Part shown: positions 17,632-28,825 of the stretch, in pieces | How positions within the stretch are numbered: position 1 is the first letter of the stretch | How the letters are laid out: each line of letters opens with the position of its first letter | DNA from: Syngnathus acus | Lineage: Eukaryota; Chordata; Actinopteri; Syngnathiformes; Syngnathidae | Length of the DNA stretch: 64,000 bases | Direction: 5' to 3' | Assembly: GCF_901709675.1 (NCBI RefSeq) | Contig: NC_051088.1 | Span: 1,614,664-1,678,663 of the forward strand | Made by a program: the position numbers and the translations under genes | Notes under the pieces: model-generated | Databases searched by the model: none | Told to the model about the DNA's origin: nothing | The model's input: only the letters and a program-made list of their open reading frames with translations

Positions 17632-18778
17632 CAGTCCTTCTCAAATAGTCGGGCACGCCCCCCTGGGGTGCACGGTGTGTTACCAAGGGGGGCGTGTGAG
17701 ACACCATGGAACATACTTTTCTTTTGGCTGTACTAGATTTAAGGGTAATTCGACATCCACTGCAGTAGGTGGGAGTGGCGGTATCACTGTAATAGTGTGC
17801 ACAAGGAGTATTCGCTCTACAGTGTAGAGCGCACGGAACATACGCACACACAGCACAGAGCAGGCGATAAAAAGTGCAGTGGGACACCATGGAAAAATAT
17901 TTAACAGGGTTGAAAAGAACGGCGGAGACAGACGGAGATAAGCGAATTGAGAGTCACACGAAAGCTAAGACGAGGAAATATGATGACGCGTACGTAGCGG
18001 TCGGTTTCAGTGTGACTACAATGGGAGACGAGGAAAGACCGGTGTGTTTACTGTGCCTTACAATCTTGGCAGCGGACAGTATGAAGCCAAATAAATTAAG
18101 GCGGCACTTAAAGTCATTGCACCCCATTCACGCTGATAAGATGCTTGAGGTTTTTCAGCAAAAACGGGCTGAATATTGCCAACAATCATCCCACTTAGTG
18201 AATGCTACTTCAGTCAATCAGCAAGCACTGTAAGCATCATATAAAGCAGCGTACCAAATTGCTCAGTGCAAAAAAAAAAAAACACACCATTGCAGAAGAG
18301 CTGATACTACCTGCACCCGTGGATATGGTCTCCGTCATGCTGCCTCATTTTGATTAAAAAAAAAACAGCACAAATTGTTTTATTCATTTTTGTTTTGTAG
18401 GTTAAAATGTTTTATATATTGTGCTCCTGAGTTAATGTTGGTGATTTAATATTATTTATTGCTGTTATTTAATTTAATATTATGTATGTTTATTATTATT
18501 TTATTGTATTTTTTTCAGCATAAAATGGCAGTTGGTCAAGAATGTTTATAGTTTAAATCATTATAATTTATTTTTTAATTTCAGGCAAAGTGATGCACAT
18601 TGAATCTGTTCTGTTACAGACTAAAAAACAATGTTATTAATAAAGTTATTCTTTATTGTAAGTTGATCTTTCTTTTTTATTTATTTATTCTATTTCTTTA
18701 ATGTTAATAACATGGGGGAGCGCAAAATGTTTTCTTCTCCCTAGGGGGGGCATCACAGAAAATGATTGAGAAGCACTG
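17632..18778 (+). mobile_element. hAT deletion derivative F
   Basis: Ends CAGTCCTTCTCAAATA (17632) and TGATTGAGAAGCACTG (to 18778) are imperfect inverted repeats. The flanks are the perfect 8-bp duplication CTCTACGC (17624-17631 and 18779-18786). The interior retains the N-terminal transposase part and an AT-rich 3' region. Confidence 0.92.
17889..18233 (+). CDS. hAT N-terminal BED-finger protein remnant
   Basis: From the Met at 17889 the frame reads MEKYLTGLKRTAETDG, a Lys/Arg-rich stretch, then KYDDAYVAVGFSVTT and a BED-type finger: RPVCLLCLTILAADSMKPNK and LRRHLKSLHP. It ends after AEYCQQSSHLVNATSVNQ. It is the DNA-binding start of a hAT transposase of the ZBED/SCAND3-like group and lacks the catalytic core. 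The A-rich stretch at 18272 follows the stop. If translated it would be a DNA-binding-only peptide; there is no evidence for expression. Confidence 0.8.
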   Translation: MEKYLTGLKRTAETDGDKRIESHTKAKTRKYDDAYVAVGFSVTTMGDEERPVCLLCLTILAADSMKPNKLRRHLKSLHPIHADKMLEVFQQKRAEYCQQSSHLVNATSVNQQAL

Positions 18779-19189
18779 CTCTACGCTGACTCGTTCATGA
18801 ACGTCAATAACATTGCAGTTGTTTTCAATAAAGTCCCTTGCTTAGTGCTGGCTTCTGGTTGCTCCTTTGCGAAGGTGAATGATAGACTTTGTCTCCCACT
18901 TTGTATCGCTGAGCTCAAATTACTAAGACCTGTCCAAATCCACTACGGTTTATGAAGGTGCCTTTACCATCATGACAATAAAGTCTAAGTCTCCGACGGA
19001 CTGAATCTTGTAGAAAGCACGTAACGATTGGACGGGTCTGGTTGGTGACTGACATGTAGTGTGACATATCAAGACACACGATTGTATTTATCTTGTAGTC
19101 TGACAGCACGACCGCCGTCAATGACAAAAATCCGTGTCGTCTGAAAAGGGCATAGCTCAGATTCGCTAGATTTTGTCTACTGGCTAGAT
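18779..19189. other. laminin intron, nothing recognised
   Basis: Contains 'caataaagtct' near 18977, perhaps a retroposon tail. The minus-strand ORF at 18915-19202 has no recognised domain and is treated as chance. Confidence 0.45.
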
Positions 19190-20209
19190 CAGGGGTGGAC
19201 AAACCTTTTGACTTGCGGGCCGAATTGGGTTCTAAATTTTGACCGGGGGGCCGAACCAGGAGCAGATGGATGTAGTGTTTGTGTGAAGTAATATAAATGA
19301 CATGTAAAGGTCATTGCATAAAAGGTTTTTACTTTTAGTAGATACTAAAGCATGGATATTAAAAAAAGCTTTTTGAAAACAAATGCATTTATTAACAGCA
19401 TTAAAAAAATATTTCACCAAAAAACTACTATCAGTGATTCTTATTAAATACGACACTGTTATGATGAATAACATTTTCCATCACTTCAGCGCATGCAGGT
19501 CAGATTTATGAAATATGTTTATCTAATGAGGCGAAATCACATCCAACGGCAAACATTCTGACCAAATACATCATCTTGAAGAATCAGTGAAAGAATACAT
19601 CTAAATAAAGTAATAAAGAAATCAATAGTATTGTTGGTTTCCCTTTTTTGCTAGTGCATCATAGTCTGGAGTAAAATTTGTTGTGGTAATTCTTAGGATA
19701 GAGCCGAGGTGTCGGTCCGTTAACCTAGATCTGTGACGGGCTTTGTTGACGTTCATGTGGCTGAACGTCTTCTCACACACGTAGGTCGAGCCAAATTGTC
19801 CACTCTTTTTTAACATTCGGCACTCAGTGTCCACCTTTCTTTTCTTCGGGCCACTCATTTTAATGGAAGGATTCCAGGGGAAGGTTTGTGGGTGGCATTA
19901 GCGTAAAACTGTATCTGAAAACTCAGCGCGCGAATTACGAGAATATTGACGTCACAGCCTACACTCGAAATTCGGCACTGATAGATGAAATTACTACGTA
20001 CTACTGAGTACGCACACGCACTTGTGAGTGTGCACCGAGCTTTCTGACACGGCTCCCGGGAGTAAATGCGCGGGCGGGCGCTTCCCCATCTACTGGGGAA
20101 ACATAGTAATTGCAGTGAAAATGACCCCAAAAAAAATTAATAATACAATTTATTCAGGTTTGGCGGGCCGGATTAAACAGCCCCGTGGGCCGTAGTTTGC
20201 CCACGTCTG
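19190..20209 (-). mobile_element. hAT deletion derivative C
   Basis: It starts CAGGGGTGGACAAACC (19190) and ends GTTTGCCCACGTCTG (20209), with flanking 8-bp duplication GGCTAGAT (19182-19189 and 20210-20217). Same family as the copy at 53129-54457. The coding remnant is on the minus strand. Confidence 0.93.
19622..19858 (-). pseudogene. hAT transposase start fused to its C terminus
   Basis: The 78-codon frame begins MSGPKKRKVD, as at a transposase start, and after about 20 codons continues directly with FGSTYVCEKTFSHMNVNKAR, the C-terminal hAT dimerisation motif, then LTDRHLGSILRI. The whole catalytic core has been removed by an internal, in-frame deletion. Such a product would keep only the dimerisation surface. 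Confidence 0.8.
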
Positions 20210-20217
20210 GGCTAGAT

Positions 20218-21136
20218 GGATGCTTGGGGGTCGTCAATATTGACACTGCAAAATTGGGATAAATAACGTATTAGAATCAGGTGTTGTCTACTGGCCGAGT
20301 GGATGTTAGGAACATCTCAGATCAAATGAGGAACCAGGAACCAACATGTTTGCTCAAGGTCTGGCAGGCAGCAGGCCTTTTTTGTCTTTCTTTCCATCCA
20401 TGGTCAAGCGATCTGACGTATCACTCAATAAGTGGTGGGTAAAAGGGACGGCCCTTTCAACGATTTAATATTACATCCGTTCCTAATGCCATTCAGTAAA
20501 CGGTAACCAGGGGGATTGTTTGGGCAAATAGAAGACTCGACAGAAAAATAGGATCACCAGATATTTAACAAACTTTTCAATATTGCTCCCTTTCCCCATT
20601 ATGACTTCAATGTGGGACCTCTGAAAGTACACTTTAAGGACTCGTTTGAGTATCACAAAGTGCAAGAAATACAACAAGAGAGTGTACTGTGGACTCATGT
20701 CCTGGTACACGAGAAGCTAAACTCCGTACCGCTGCGTACCAGCCCACTTAGAGTACCCATATAATGCTCAATTAACTTCTCTGAGTTTTGAACCATTTTA
20801 AAATGTTTATTCCACACCAAAAACACCCACAAAGAGGTGTTTTCATCCATTCACTCATTCTGGAGCATTCTCGCTCATTTCCCTCGCCGCCTGAACCAAG
20901 AAAACAACCAGGTTCTCTCTTTGTTACATCACGAAGTGAAAAACCACCGTCTGTACTGCCTCTGAAGACAAAACACGCGTCTAGAGAAGCTGTCCCTGCA
21001 ACTTTAGATCATGTGTGGCTTTTCTGAGTTTGATGCCAGGTAAAAAAGGCTGTGGGTAACAGTAGAGCATTGAGTGATTCTTATGAGAAATAATTCATGA
21101 ATAAATATATAATAGATTATAGATAATATGATATGC
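20218..21136. other. laminin intron with one dispersed repeat
   Basis: Intron sequence. The minus-strand block at 20530-20650 repeats the 13650-13760 sequence. Nothing else was recognised; the plus-strand ORF at 20788-21027 has no domain. Confidence 0.45.
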
Positions 21137-21434
21137 GGTGGCTGCACGGTGGGGCACTGGTTAGCACGTCCGCCTCACAGTTCAGAGGTGGAGTATTCAA
21201 TTACGGCTCCGGCCTTCCTGTGTGGATTGTGCATGCTATGCTTATGTGAATTTCTGCCGGGTGCTCCGGTTTCCTCACGTTCCAAAAACATGCATGGAGG
21301 GCCTATTGACCACTGTCCGTAGGTGTGACTGTGGGTGTGAATGGCTGTTTGCCTTTACGTATGTGCCCTGCAATTGGCTGGTGACTGGCATGCACTTGAC
21401 CCTCGTGAGGACAAGTGGTTCGGAAGATGAATGA
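21137..21434 (+). mobile_element. tRNA-derived SINE, second family (diverged)
   Basis: The head CACTGGTTAGCACGTCCGCC and the GTTCCAAAAACATGCATGG body match the SINE at 14893, with several small deletions. The B-box region is degraded. Confidence 0.75.
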
Positions 21435-21599
21435 ACAATATGCCGTCATTGAACACACACTACTCACGAAATGTGTGAGTACAGCAGAAGCGAAGTTATA
21501 CTGAACCAGTCGTCGTACTTCCAAGTTAGAAACAGACATCAAAATATCTCATATTTCATAAGAAATTAGACCGCCATTGTGCCATAATCATATATATGC

Positions 21600-21700
21600 C
21601 TGTATGAATGTGTGTGAAGGGGTGAATGTGAGGCATTGTAAAGCGCTTTGGGCACCATACGGTGTCGATAAAGGGCTGGATTAGGTCCAATCCATTATAA
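21600..21700 (+). mobile_element. retroposon 3' tail
   Basis: The block GTGAATGTGAGGCATTGTAA followed by 'agcgctttgggcacc' and a short 'tccaatccatt' repeat is the kind of 3' end seen on many fish LINE/SINE copies. 5'-truncated. Confidence 0.5.
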
Positions 21701-21739
21701 TCAACTGGAAAACTTAAAATAGCATGGGACAGACACTTT

Positions 21740-22060
21740 AAACCACTGAGTATGAGGGGAAGAAGTTGATAGGTTGATGTGAAGATGAGGAAAGGGAGGA
21801 GTTATGAAGGGAGGGAGACACAAGAGGAGGATGAAGGGGAAAAAGGGGGAAAGAAAAGAAAGACATGATCCACAAAGGGTGGAAGAGGAAGAAGAGATTC
21901 TACAAAGAAAGCAATAAGAAAAGGAACAATATGAGATGAGGAAGAATATCCACAAGAGAAGACAATAAGAAAAATGGGAAAAGGAGAATGTATGGGAAGA
22001 AGAGAAAAAGGAAGAGATACAAGAGGAGTAGAAAACAAAAAAGAAGGTTTGTGCACTAAG
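21740..22060. repeat. purine-rich tract (pyrimidine-rich in gene sense)
   Basis: About 320 nt that are nearly all A/G on the plus strand, in runs such as GGGAAAGAAAAGAAAGA. On the laminin sense strand this is a C/T-rich intron segment starting about 90 nt downstream of the exon 7 donor. The long minus-strand ORF through it (Ser/Phe-rich) is an artefact beyond the exon. Confidence 0.8.
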
Positions 22061-22149
22061 CTGTGGCCACGCCCCATCGGCGGCATGAAGCTGAAATACC
22101 ATTTGGGAAGATGAAGAGCATAAAGAAATCGGATACCAGCAGCACTCAC

Positions 22150-22288
22150 AGTTGGCGCAGAAGTTTTTCCCATCGTCCTCCAGCACAGACACTCGACCCC
22201 GGATGTCTACGCCTTCCATGTTGGTGTAGCGCAGCACCATGCGGAAGAGGTCTGGAGAACCCACCCACACCGGCACCAGCACCTTTGA
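22150..22288 (-). CDS. lama3: laminin alpha chain exon 7
   Basis: A 139-bp exon. Acceptor GCGCATTCAG precedes 22288 and donor GTGAGT follows 22150. Phase is 0 in, 1 out. It encodes SKVLVPVWVGSPDLFRMVLR and YTNMEG, then RVSVLEDDGKNFCAN. The LFR.(V/I)LRY.N pattern is diagnostic of laminin alpha3/alpha5 domain IVb. Introns on both sides are long (about 8.5 kb to exon 6, 6 kb to exon 8) and full of transposons. Confidence 0.92.
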
Positions 22289-23232
22289 CTGAATGCGCAA
22301 CCACCAACACCAGGCACCCCAAGAGGGTGAAGGAAAGAAGAGAAAACACAACTTCATATCACAAATTCCATAACACAAACATGGCTGCAAGGCAATGTGA
22401 TAGCATGTTGCATCAGAACTTCATTGATTTGTTTTCATGAGTGATTTAAAGCAGCCTGGTGGGGTGTGTTGTTCGCACATCTGCCTCATGGTGAAAAGGC
22501 TCAGGGTTTGAATTTTTAAATTGTTTCTTCATTATTCACAAAACAAAATACATTGAGAGCTTTCTAAGGCATTGCTTGCACAGATCCACAAAAGTGAGAC
22601 AGTATAATTGGATGGATTGATGATAAAATCTCAGCGAGCATTTCGCTGAGGAAAGGGAACAATAGACCTAAAAAACAGCTAAACTAATTACAATACTAAA
22701 AGCAATCAAAGGAGATGACAATAATATAGCTCAAAGTAATGTTGAAATGTAGTATGTAACAGTATGTCCTGTCTGCTGATAATTGATTTGGCTTTAAATG
22801 AAACACAACACTGATTTATGTATATTTGCAGTGAAAGAAATTGGAGATAAACATAACAGGCACAATTTGACATTTTTGTGCTTCATTGATGCTTCATGGT
22901 AACCATATTTTTACAATTGTCTTAAAGTGAGGCTCATAATTTTCTTAGGTCAAATCCTAGTTTACTGGTACTCGCATTCAACAATGAGAGTGAAATGGGA
23001 CAATATAACATCAGTTCCCTTGGTCAGAAATAAAGAATAAATACTTCCTAAAGAATAAATAAATTTTTCGTGCTTCCTTTATCTTCCTCCTCCATCTACA
23101 GGAGGTCTGGACTTTGACGAGGCCACATCAGAACACATGTTTTGGATCATTGGTCTGCTGAAACACTCAAGTTATTCTCTAAAATATCTTGACGAACTTG
23201 TGAATTCATTTTTCCATTGACAATCATAAGCT
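22289..23232. other. laminin intron, nothing firm
   Basis: A degraded SINE-like head may lie near 22455-22510 (TGTGTTGTTCGCACATCTGC). The rest is AT-rich unique-looking sequence without recognised features. Confidence 0.45.
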
Positions 23233-23993
23233 GGTGACCGTTCTAATCACTCAGTCAAGACCGCCGATTACGGAAGCTGACAATCATGCGATATCCCTCT
23301 CAAATTTTAAAAGCTTGTCCCTTGAAAGGCTTACACAACTGGGTAGCGCAGCTAAACAAACAACGTGTTTACTTGACACGCTTCCAGCCAAACTCCGTCT
23401 TAAATATAATTAATCTGTTTGTCTCCTCTGGTATTGTGCCAACAGCCTTTAAAACCGCTATTATTAAACCGCTACTTAAGCAACCAAACCTCGACCCAGA
23501 CCGTCTCAGTAATTATAGGCTGGTTTAAAATCTCCCGTTCATAGCAAGTAGTAGCGCAGCAGCTTAATGATGACATGGTCGCTAACAATCGATTTGAATT
23601 GTTTCAGTCTGGTTTTAGAGCGAACCACTCCACTTAGACAGCACTTGCTAAAGTGGCCAATGATCTCCTCGTACCTATGGGTTCAAACATCTCATCGGTA
23701 CTATTATTACTCAATCTTAGTGCTGCCTTCGACACTGTAGATTACAATATTTTATTAGAGCGCCTTAAAACCTGCGTTGCTATTTCAGGGTCAGCACTTC
23801 ATTGATTTAATTCTTATCTATCTGACCGCTGGTCCATGGCAAAACTCTGAGCTCACTAATGTTACGTGTGGTGTCCCGCAGGGATCCGTAATTAGACCAA
23901 TACTATTTAGTATTTATATGATTCCGCTTGGGGATATTATACGTAAATATAACATTAGTTTTCAATGTTATGCGGATGACACCCAATTATATA

Positions 23994-25461
23994 CCGTAAT
24001 TTTCGGACTATAAGTCGCGTTTTTTTTCATAGTTTGGGTGGGGTGGCGACTTATAATAAGGAGCGACTTATGTGTTTTTTTTCAAAAATTTTCCCCCCCA
24101 AAAAAAAGTGAAACCGCGATAAACGAACCGCGATGTAGCAAGGGATTACTGTAATTTGAATTTCAAGTGACGTCAGCAGCGCGACGCGGCGGTTGTTTAC
24201 ATAAAGGACAAAGATTGATCACGGGATGACGAAGGACCCCACGTACTACCGGCATCATTAGCGGCTTTGTTTCTAAGTGACACGGCGGACGAAGAGTTTG
24301 AAGGATTTAAGGATTTGGAGTGACACAGAAGGTTTGAAAAACTATTATGGCTTTTACCCACGCCCGGTCCTAGTCTAAGGAGCTCTCTTTCACCTCCGTG
24401 TATTGAAGTCGGGGGCCGGCGCTCGGCCGGGTGGCTGTCCAGGGACGGTGGATGGGGCTCGGACATGGCTTTTACGCACGCCCGGTCCTACTCTACCGAG
24501 CTCTCTTTCACCTCCGTGGATGGAAGTCGAGGGCCGGCGCTCGGCCGGGACTGTCCGGGGACGGTGGATGGGGCTCGGTCATGGCTTTTACGCACGCCCG
24601 GTCCTATTCTATGGATCTCTCTTCCACCTCTGTGGCTGGAAGTCCACTCCGCCACACGCCTGGAAGTTTGTTCTGTTAAATAAAGAGCCGTTTACCAAAC
24701 CCACGTCTTTCCTTGTACTTTGTTAACGCTACAATATAGTTATATACTAGATCTGTGGAATAACGACGAGGCTGACGTCAGGGCTCACGCGCGGCGTTGT
24801 TGACAAAGGACGAGGAATTTGATCGATGGATTTAATGATTTAGAGTGCACAGATGGTTTGATAATACTATTGCTTATATAATAGTTATTTGATATCTAAT
24901 TTATATATCGTTATATGGGCCAGTGGAATATTTTGAAGTGCAAGCGCCGTCAGCTGCGCGCACCCATTGTTGACAAAGGACGATCGATGGATTTAATGAT
25001 TTGGAGTGACACAGATGGTTTGATAACATTATTGCTTATATAATAGTTATTTGATATATAATTTATATTTCGTTATATGGGCCTGTGGAATATTTTGAAG
25101 TGCAAGCACCGTCAGCGGCGCGCACGCATTGTTGACAAAAGACGATCGATGGATTTAATGAATTGGAGTGACACAGATGGTTTTATTAACGTGTTATTTA
25201 TGTAATCGTTTTTTGAATAACTGAATTTTACGTCAGGGCCGTTCTCAGCTCTTCGTTTGTGTTTATGTCACGTTAGCACGTTTAGCCTGTTGTTGCTCGT
25301 TCATGACTGTTCTTGGTGTTGGATTTTGTCGAATAAATTGCCCCCCAAAATGCGACTTATACTCCGGAGCGACTTATACGTATGTTTTTTTTCACTTTTT
25401 TGAGCATTTTATGGCTGATGCGACTTGTACTCCGGAGCGACTTATAGTCCGAAAATTACGG
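23994..25461. mobile_element. pogo-like non-autonomous transposon B
   Basis: Same family as 10829-12836: it starts CCGTAATTTTCGGACTATAA, ends in the inverted copy and is flanked by TA (23992-23993 and 25462-25463). It holds three GC-rich units (24345-24620) and about three 167-bp units (24750-25190). It is inserted inside the RT motif region of L2 copy 2. Confidence 0.85.
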
Positions 25462-25496
25462 TATGCCATTCCATCCATCCATTCATCTTCTTCCGC

Positions 25497-28115
25497 TTAT
25501 CCGGGGTCGGGTCGCGGGGGCAGCAGCTTCAGGAGGGACTCCCAGACTTCCCTCTCCCCAGCCACTTCATCTAGCTCATCCCGGGGGATCCCAAGGCGTT
25601 CCCAGGCCAGCTGAGAGACATAGTCTCTCCAGCGCGTCCTGGGTCGTCCCCGGGGTCTCCTACCGGTGGGACATGCCCGGAACACCTCCCCAGGGAGGCG
25701 TCCAGGAGGCATCCTGATGAGATGCCCGAGCCACCTCATCTGGCTCCTCTCAACGTGGAGGAGCAGCGACTCTACTCCGAGTCTCTCCCGGATGACCGAA
25801 CTTCTCACCCTATCTCTAAGGGAGAGCCCGGACATCCTGCGGAGAAAACTCATTTCGGCCGCTTGTATCCGGGATCTCGTTCTTTCGGTCACGACCCATA
25901 GCTCGTGACCATAGGTGAGGGTAGGAGCATAAATCGACCGGTAAATTGAGAGCTTTGCCTTTTGGCTCAGCTCTCTCTTTACCACGACGGACCGGTACAG
26001 AGTCCGCATTACTGCTGACGCTGCACCGATCCGCCTGTCGATCTCGCGCTCCATCCTCCCCTCACTCGTGAACAAGACCCCAAGATACTTAAACTCCTCC
26101 ACTTGGGGCAGGATCTCATCCCCGATCCGGAGAGGGCATTCCACCTTTTTCCGATCGAGGACCATGGACTCGGATTTGGAGGTGCTGACCCTCATCCCGA
26201 CCGCTTCACACTCGGCTGCGAACCGCTCCAGTGAGAGCTGGAGATCACGGCCTGAAGAAGCCAACAGCGCCACGTCGTCTGCAAAAAGCAGAGACGCGAT
26301 GCTGAGGTCCCCAAACCGGACACCCTCAACGCCTCGGCTGCGCCTAGAAATTCTGTCCATATAAATTATGAACAGAATCGGTGACAAAGGGCAGCCTTGG
26401 CGGAGTCCAACCCTCACTGGGAACGAATCCGACTTACTGCCGGAAATGCGGACCAAACTCTGGCATCGGTGATACAGGGACCGAACCGCCCTTATCAGTT
26501 GGCTCGGTACCCCGTACTCCCGAAGCACCCCCCACAGAACCTCCCGAGGGACACGGTCGAACGCCTTCTCCAAGTCCACAAAACACATGTGGACTGGTTG
26601 GGCGAACTCCCATGCACCCTCGAGGATCCTGCTGAGGGTGAAGAGCTGGTCCACTGTTCCACGGCCAGGACGAAAGCCACACTGTTTCTCCTGAATCCGA
26701 GGTTCGACCTCCCGACGGACCCTCCTCTCCAGCACCCCTGAATATACCTTACCAGGGAGGCTGAGGAGTGTAATTCCCCTGTAATTGGAACACACCCTCC
26801 GGTCCCCCTTCTTAAAGAGGGGAACCACCACCCCAGTCTGCCAATCCAGAGGCACTGCCCCCGATGTCCACGCGATGTTGCAGAGACGTGTCAGCCATGA
26901 CAGCCCCACAACATCCAGAGCCCTTAAGAAATCCGGGCGGATCTCATCCACCCCCGGGGCCCTGCCACCGAGGAGTTTTTTAACTACCTCAGTGACTTCG
27001 ACCCCAGAGATTGGAGAGTCCGCCTCAGAGTCCCCAGGCCCTGCTTCCACAATGGAAGGCGTGTCGGTGGAATTGAGGAGGTCTTCGAAGTATTCTCCCC
27101 ACCGACACACGACGTCCCGAGTCGAGGTCAGCAGCACGCCATCTCCACTGTAAACAGTGTTGACGTTGCACTGCTTCCCCCTCCTGAGACGCCGGATGGT
27201 GGACCAGAATTTCCTCGAAGCCGTCCGGAAGTCATTCTCCATGGCCTCGCCAAACTCCTCCCACGTCCGGGTTTTTGCCTCAGCAACCGCCGAAGCCGCG
27301 TTCCGCTTGGCCATCCGGTACCTGTCAGCTGCCTCCGGAGTCCCGCAGGCCAAAACGGCCCGATAGGACTCCTTCTTCAGCTTGACGGCATCCCTTACCG
27401 CCGGTGTCCACCAGCGGGTTCGGGGATTGCCGCCACGACAGACACCAATGACCTTACGGCCACAGCTCCGGTCGGCCGCCTCAACAATGGAGGCGCGGAA
27501 CAAGGTCCACTCGGACTCAATGTCCCCCGCCTCCCCCGGGACGTGGGAAAAGCTCTGCCGGAGGTGGGAGTTGAAGCTCTTCCTGACAGGGGATTCCGCC
27601 AGACGCTCCCAGCAGACCCTCACAGAGCGTTTGGGTCTGCCAGGTCGGACCGGCATCTTCCCCCACCATCGGAGCCAACCCACCACCAGGTGGTGATCAG
27701 TTGACAGCTCCGCCCCTCTCTTCGCCCGAGTGTCCAAAACATGCGGCCGCAAATCCGATGACACGACTACAAAGTCGATCATCGAACTGCGGCCTAGGGT
27801 GTCCTGGTGCCAAGTGCACACATGGACACCCTTATGTTTGAACATGGTGTTCATTATAGAAAATCCGTGTCGAGCACAGAAGTCCAATAATAGAACACCG
27901 CTCGGGTTCAGATCGGGGGGGCCGTTCCTCCCAATCACGCCCTTCCAGGTCTCACTGTCATTGCCCACGTGAGCATTGAAGTCACCCAGTAGAACGATGG
28001 AGTCCCCAGAAGGAGCGCTCTCCAGCACTTCCTCCAGGGACTCCAAGAAGGGTGGGTACTCTGAGCTGCCGTTTGGTGCATAGACACAAACAACAGTCAG
28101 GACCCGTCCCCCCAC
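25497..28115 (-). CDS. Rex3 endonuclease (part) and reverse transcriptase
   Basis: An 872-codon uninterrupted frame. It starts inside the AP-like endonuclease: [24 protein letters not shown] near residue 43, and [10 protein letters not shown] near residue 139 (catalytic His region). Then come the RT motifs: [36 protein letters not shown] and FADDVALLA (catalytic Asp pair), followed by the C-terminal [10 protein letters not shown] segment and LLPPRPDPG. The enzyme nicks target DNA and reverse transcribes the element RNA in place. Very few defects suggest a recent insertion. Confidence 0.93.
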   Translation of the reverse strand: MGGRVLTVVCVYAPNGSSEYPPFLESLEEVLESAPSGDSIVLLGDFNAHVGNDSETWKGVIGRNGPPDLNPSGVLLLDFCARHGFSIMNTMFKHKGVHVCTWHQDTLGRSSMIDFVVVSSDLRPHVLDTRAKRGAELSTDHHLVVGWLRWWGKMPVRPGRPKRSVRVCWERLAESPVRKSFNSHLRQSFSHVPGEAGDIESEWTLFRASIVEAADRSCGRKVIGVCRGGNPRTRWWTPAVRDAVKLKKESYRAVLACGTPEAADRYRMAKRNAASAVAEAKTRTWEEFGEAMENDFRTASRKFWSTIRRLRRGKQCNVNTVYSGDGVLLTSTRDVVCRWGEYFEDLLNSTDTPSIVEAGPGDSEADSPISGVEVTEVVKKLLGGRAPGVDEIRPDFLRALDVVGLSWLTRLCNIAWTSGAVPLDWQTGVVVPLFKKGDRRVCSNYRGITLLSLPGKVYSGVLERRVRREVEPRIQEKQCGFRPGRGTVDQLFTLSRILEGAWEFAQPVHMCFVDLEKAFDRVPREVLWGVLREYGVPSQLIRAVRSLYHRCQSLVRISGSKSDSFPVRVGLRQGCPLSPILFIIYMDRISRRSRGVEGVRFGDLSIASLLFADDVALLASSGRDLQLSLERFAAECEAVGMRVSTSKSESMVLDRKKVECPLRIGDEILPQVEEFKYLGVLFTSEGRMEREIDRRIGAASAVMRTLYRSVVVKRELSQKAKLSIYRSIYAPTLTYGHELWVVTERTRSRIQAAEMSFLRRMSGLSLRDRVRSSVIRERLGVESLLLHVERSQMRWLGHLIRMPPGRLPGEVFRACPTGRRPRGRPRTRWRDYVSQLAWERLGIPRDELDEVAGEREVWESLLKLLPPRPDPG

Positions 28116-28666
28116 CCGAAGGCGGAGGGAGGCTACCCTCTCGTGAACCCCAATGTGCAGGCGCCCAGCCGGGGGGCAATAAGTATACCCACACCTGCTC
28201 GACGCCTCTCACCGTGGGCAACTCCAGAGTGGAAGAGAGTCCAGCCCCTCTCGAGAGGGCTTGAACCGGAACCCAAACTGTGCGTGGAGGCAAGTCCGAC
28301 TATATCTAGTCGGAACTTTTCTGCCTCGCACACCAGCTCGGGCTCCTTTCCAGCCAGAGAGGTGACATTCCATGTCCCAAGAGCCAGCTTCTGCAGCCGG
28401 GGATCAGACCGCCAAGGTCCCTGCCTTTGGCCGCCGCCCAGCTTGCACTGCACCCGACCCCTTTGGCCCCTCCCACAGGTGGTGAGCCCATGGGAAGGGG
28501 GACCCACATTTCCTTTTCGGGCTGTGCCCGGCCGGGCCCCATGGGCGAAGGCCCGGCCACCAGACGCTCGCCTTCGAGCCCCGCCTCCAGGCCTGGCTCC
28601 AGAGGGGGGCCCCGGTGACCCGCGTCCGGGCGAGGGAAATCTGTGTCCATATATCTTTTTCATCAT
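28116..28666 (-). pseudogene. Rex3 N-terminal part, out of frame
   Basis: The frame at 28133-28666 contains a Gly/Arg/Pro-rich 5' region, then [20 protein letters not shown], the start of the AP-like endonuclease, and [16 protein letters not shown]. It stops shortly after, and the expected continuation is found in the frame of the following entry. A single small indel near 28160 accounts for this. The rest of the element is open. Confidence 0.8.
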
Positions 28667-28679
28667 AAGGGGCTTTTTG

Positions 28680-28825
28680 AGCCGTGCTTTGTCTGGCCCC
28701 TCACCTAGGACCCGTTTGCCATGGGTGACCCTACCAGGGGCATGAAGCCCCAGACAACATGGCTCCTAGGATCATAGGGGCACGCAAACCCCTCCACCAC
28801 GATAAGGTGACGACTCACGGAGGGG
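28680..28825 (-). promoter_or_regulatory. Rex3 5' UTR with block shared with another LINE
   Basis: The first about 110 nt of the element (CACCTTATCGTGGTGGAGGG, then 'gtttgcgtgcccctatgat') are clearly similar to 55943-56060 at the start of an RTE-like LINE with a different protein. In other elements of this type such 5' leaders act in transcription or RNA processing; no function is shown here. Confidence 0.6.

Larger units (their letters stand above)
25471..28825 (-). mobile_element. nearly full-length Rex3 LINE (RTE clade)
   Basis: A 3355-bp element on the minus strand, flanked by a 12-bp duplication CGGTATGCCATT (25459-25470 and 28826-28837) and ending in an (ATGG)n-type tail. The 5' UTR precedes one long endonuclease-RT frame with a single frameshift. 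Sequences at 26381-26401 and 26823-26842 match, as I recall them, the primer sites used to detect Rex3 in fishes. The duplication overlaps the end of pogo-like element B, so Rex3 is the younger insertion. Confidence 0.92.

Noticed and set aside
21701-22390. 229-codon minus-strand ORF
   Set aside because: Only the part at 22150-22288 is a laminin exon; the Ser/Phe-rich rest translates an intronic pyrimidine tract.
26381-27972. Plus-strand ORFs over the Rex3 region
   Set aside because: Antisense shadows of the uninterrupted 872-codon Rex3 frame.
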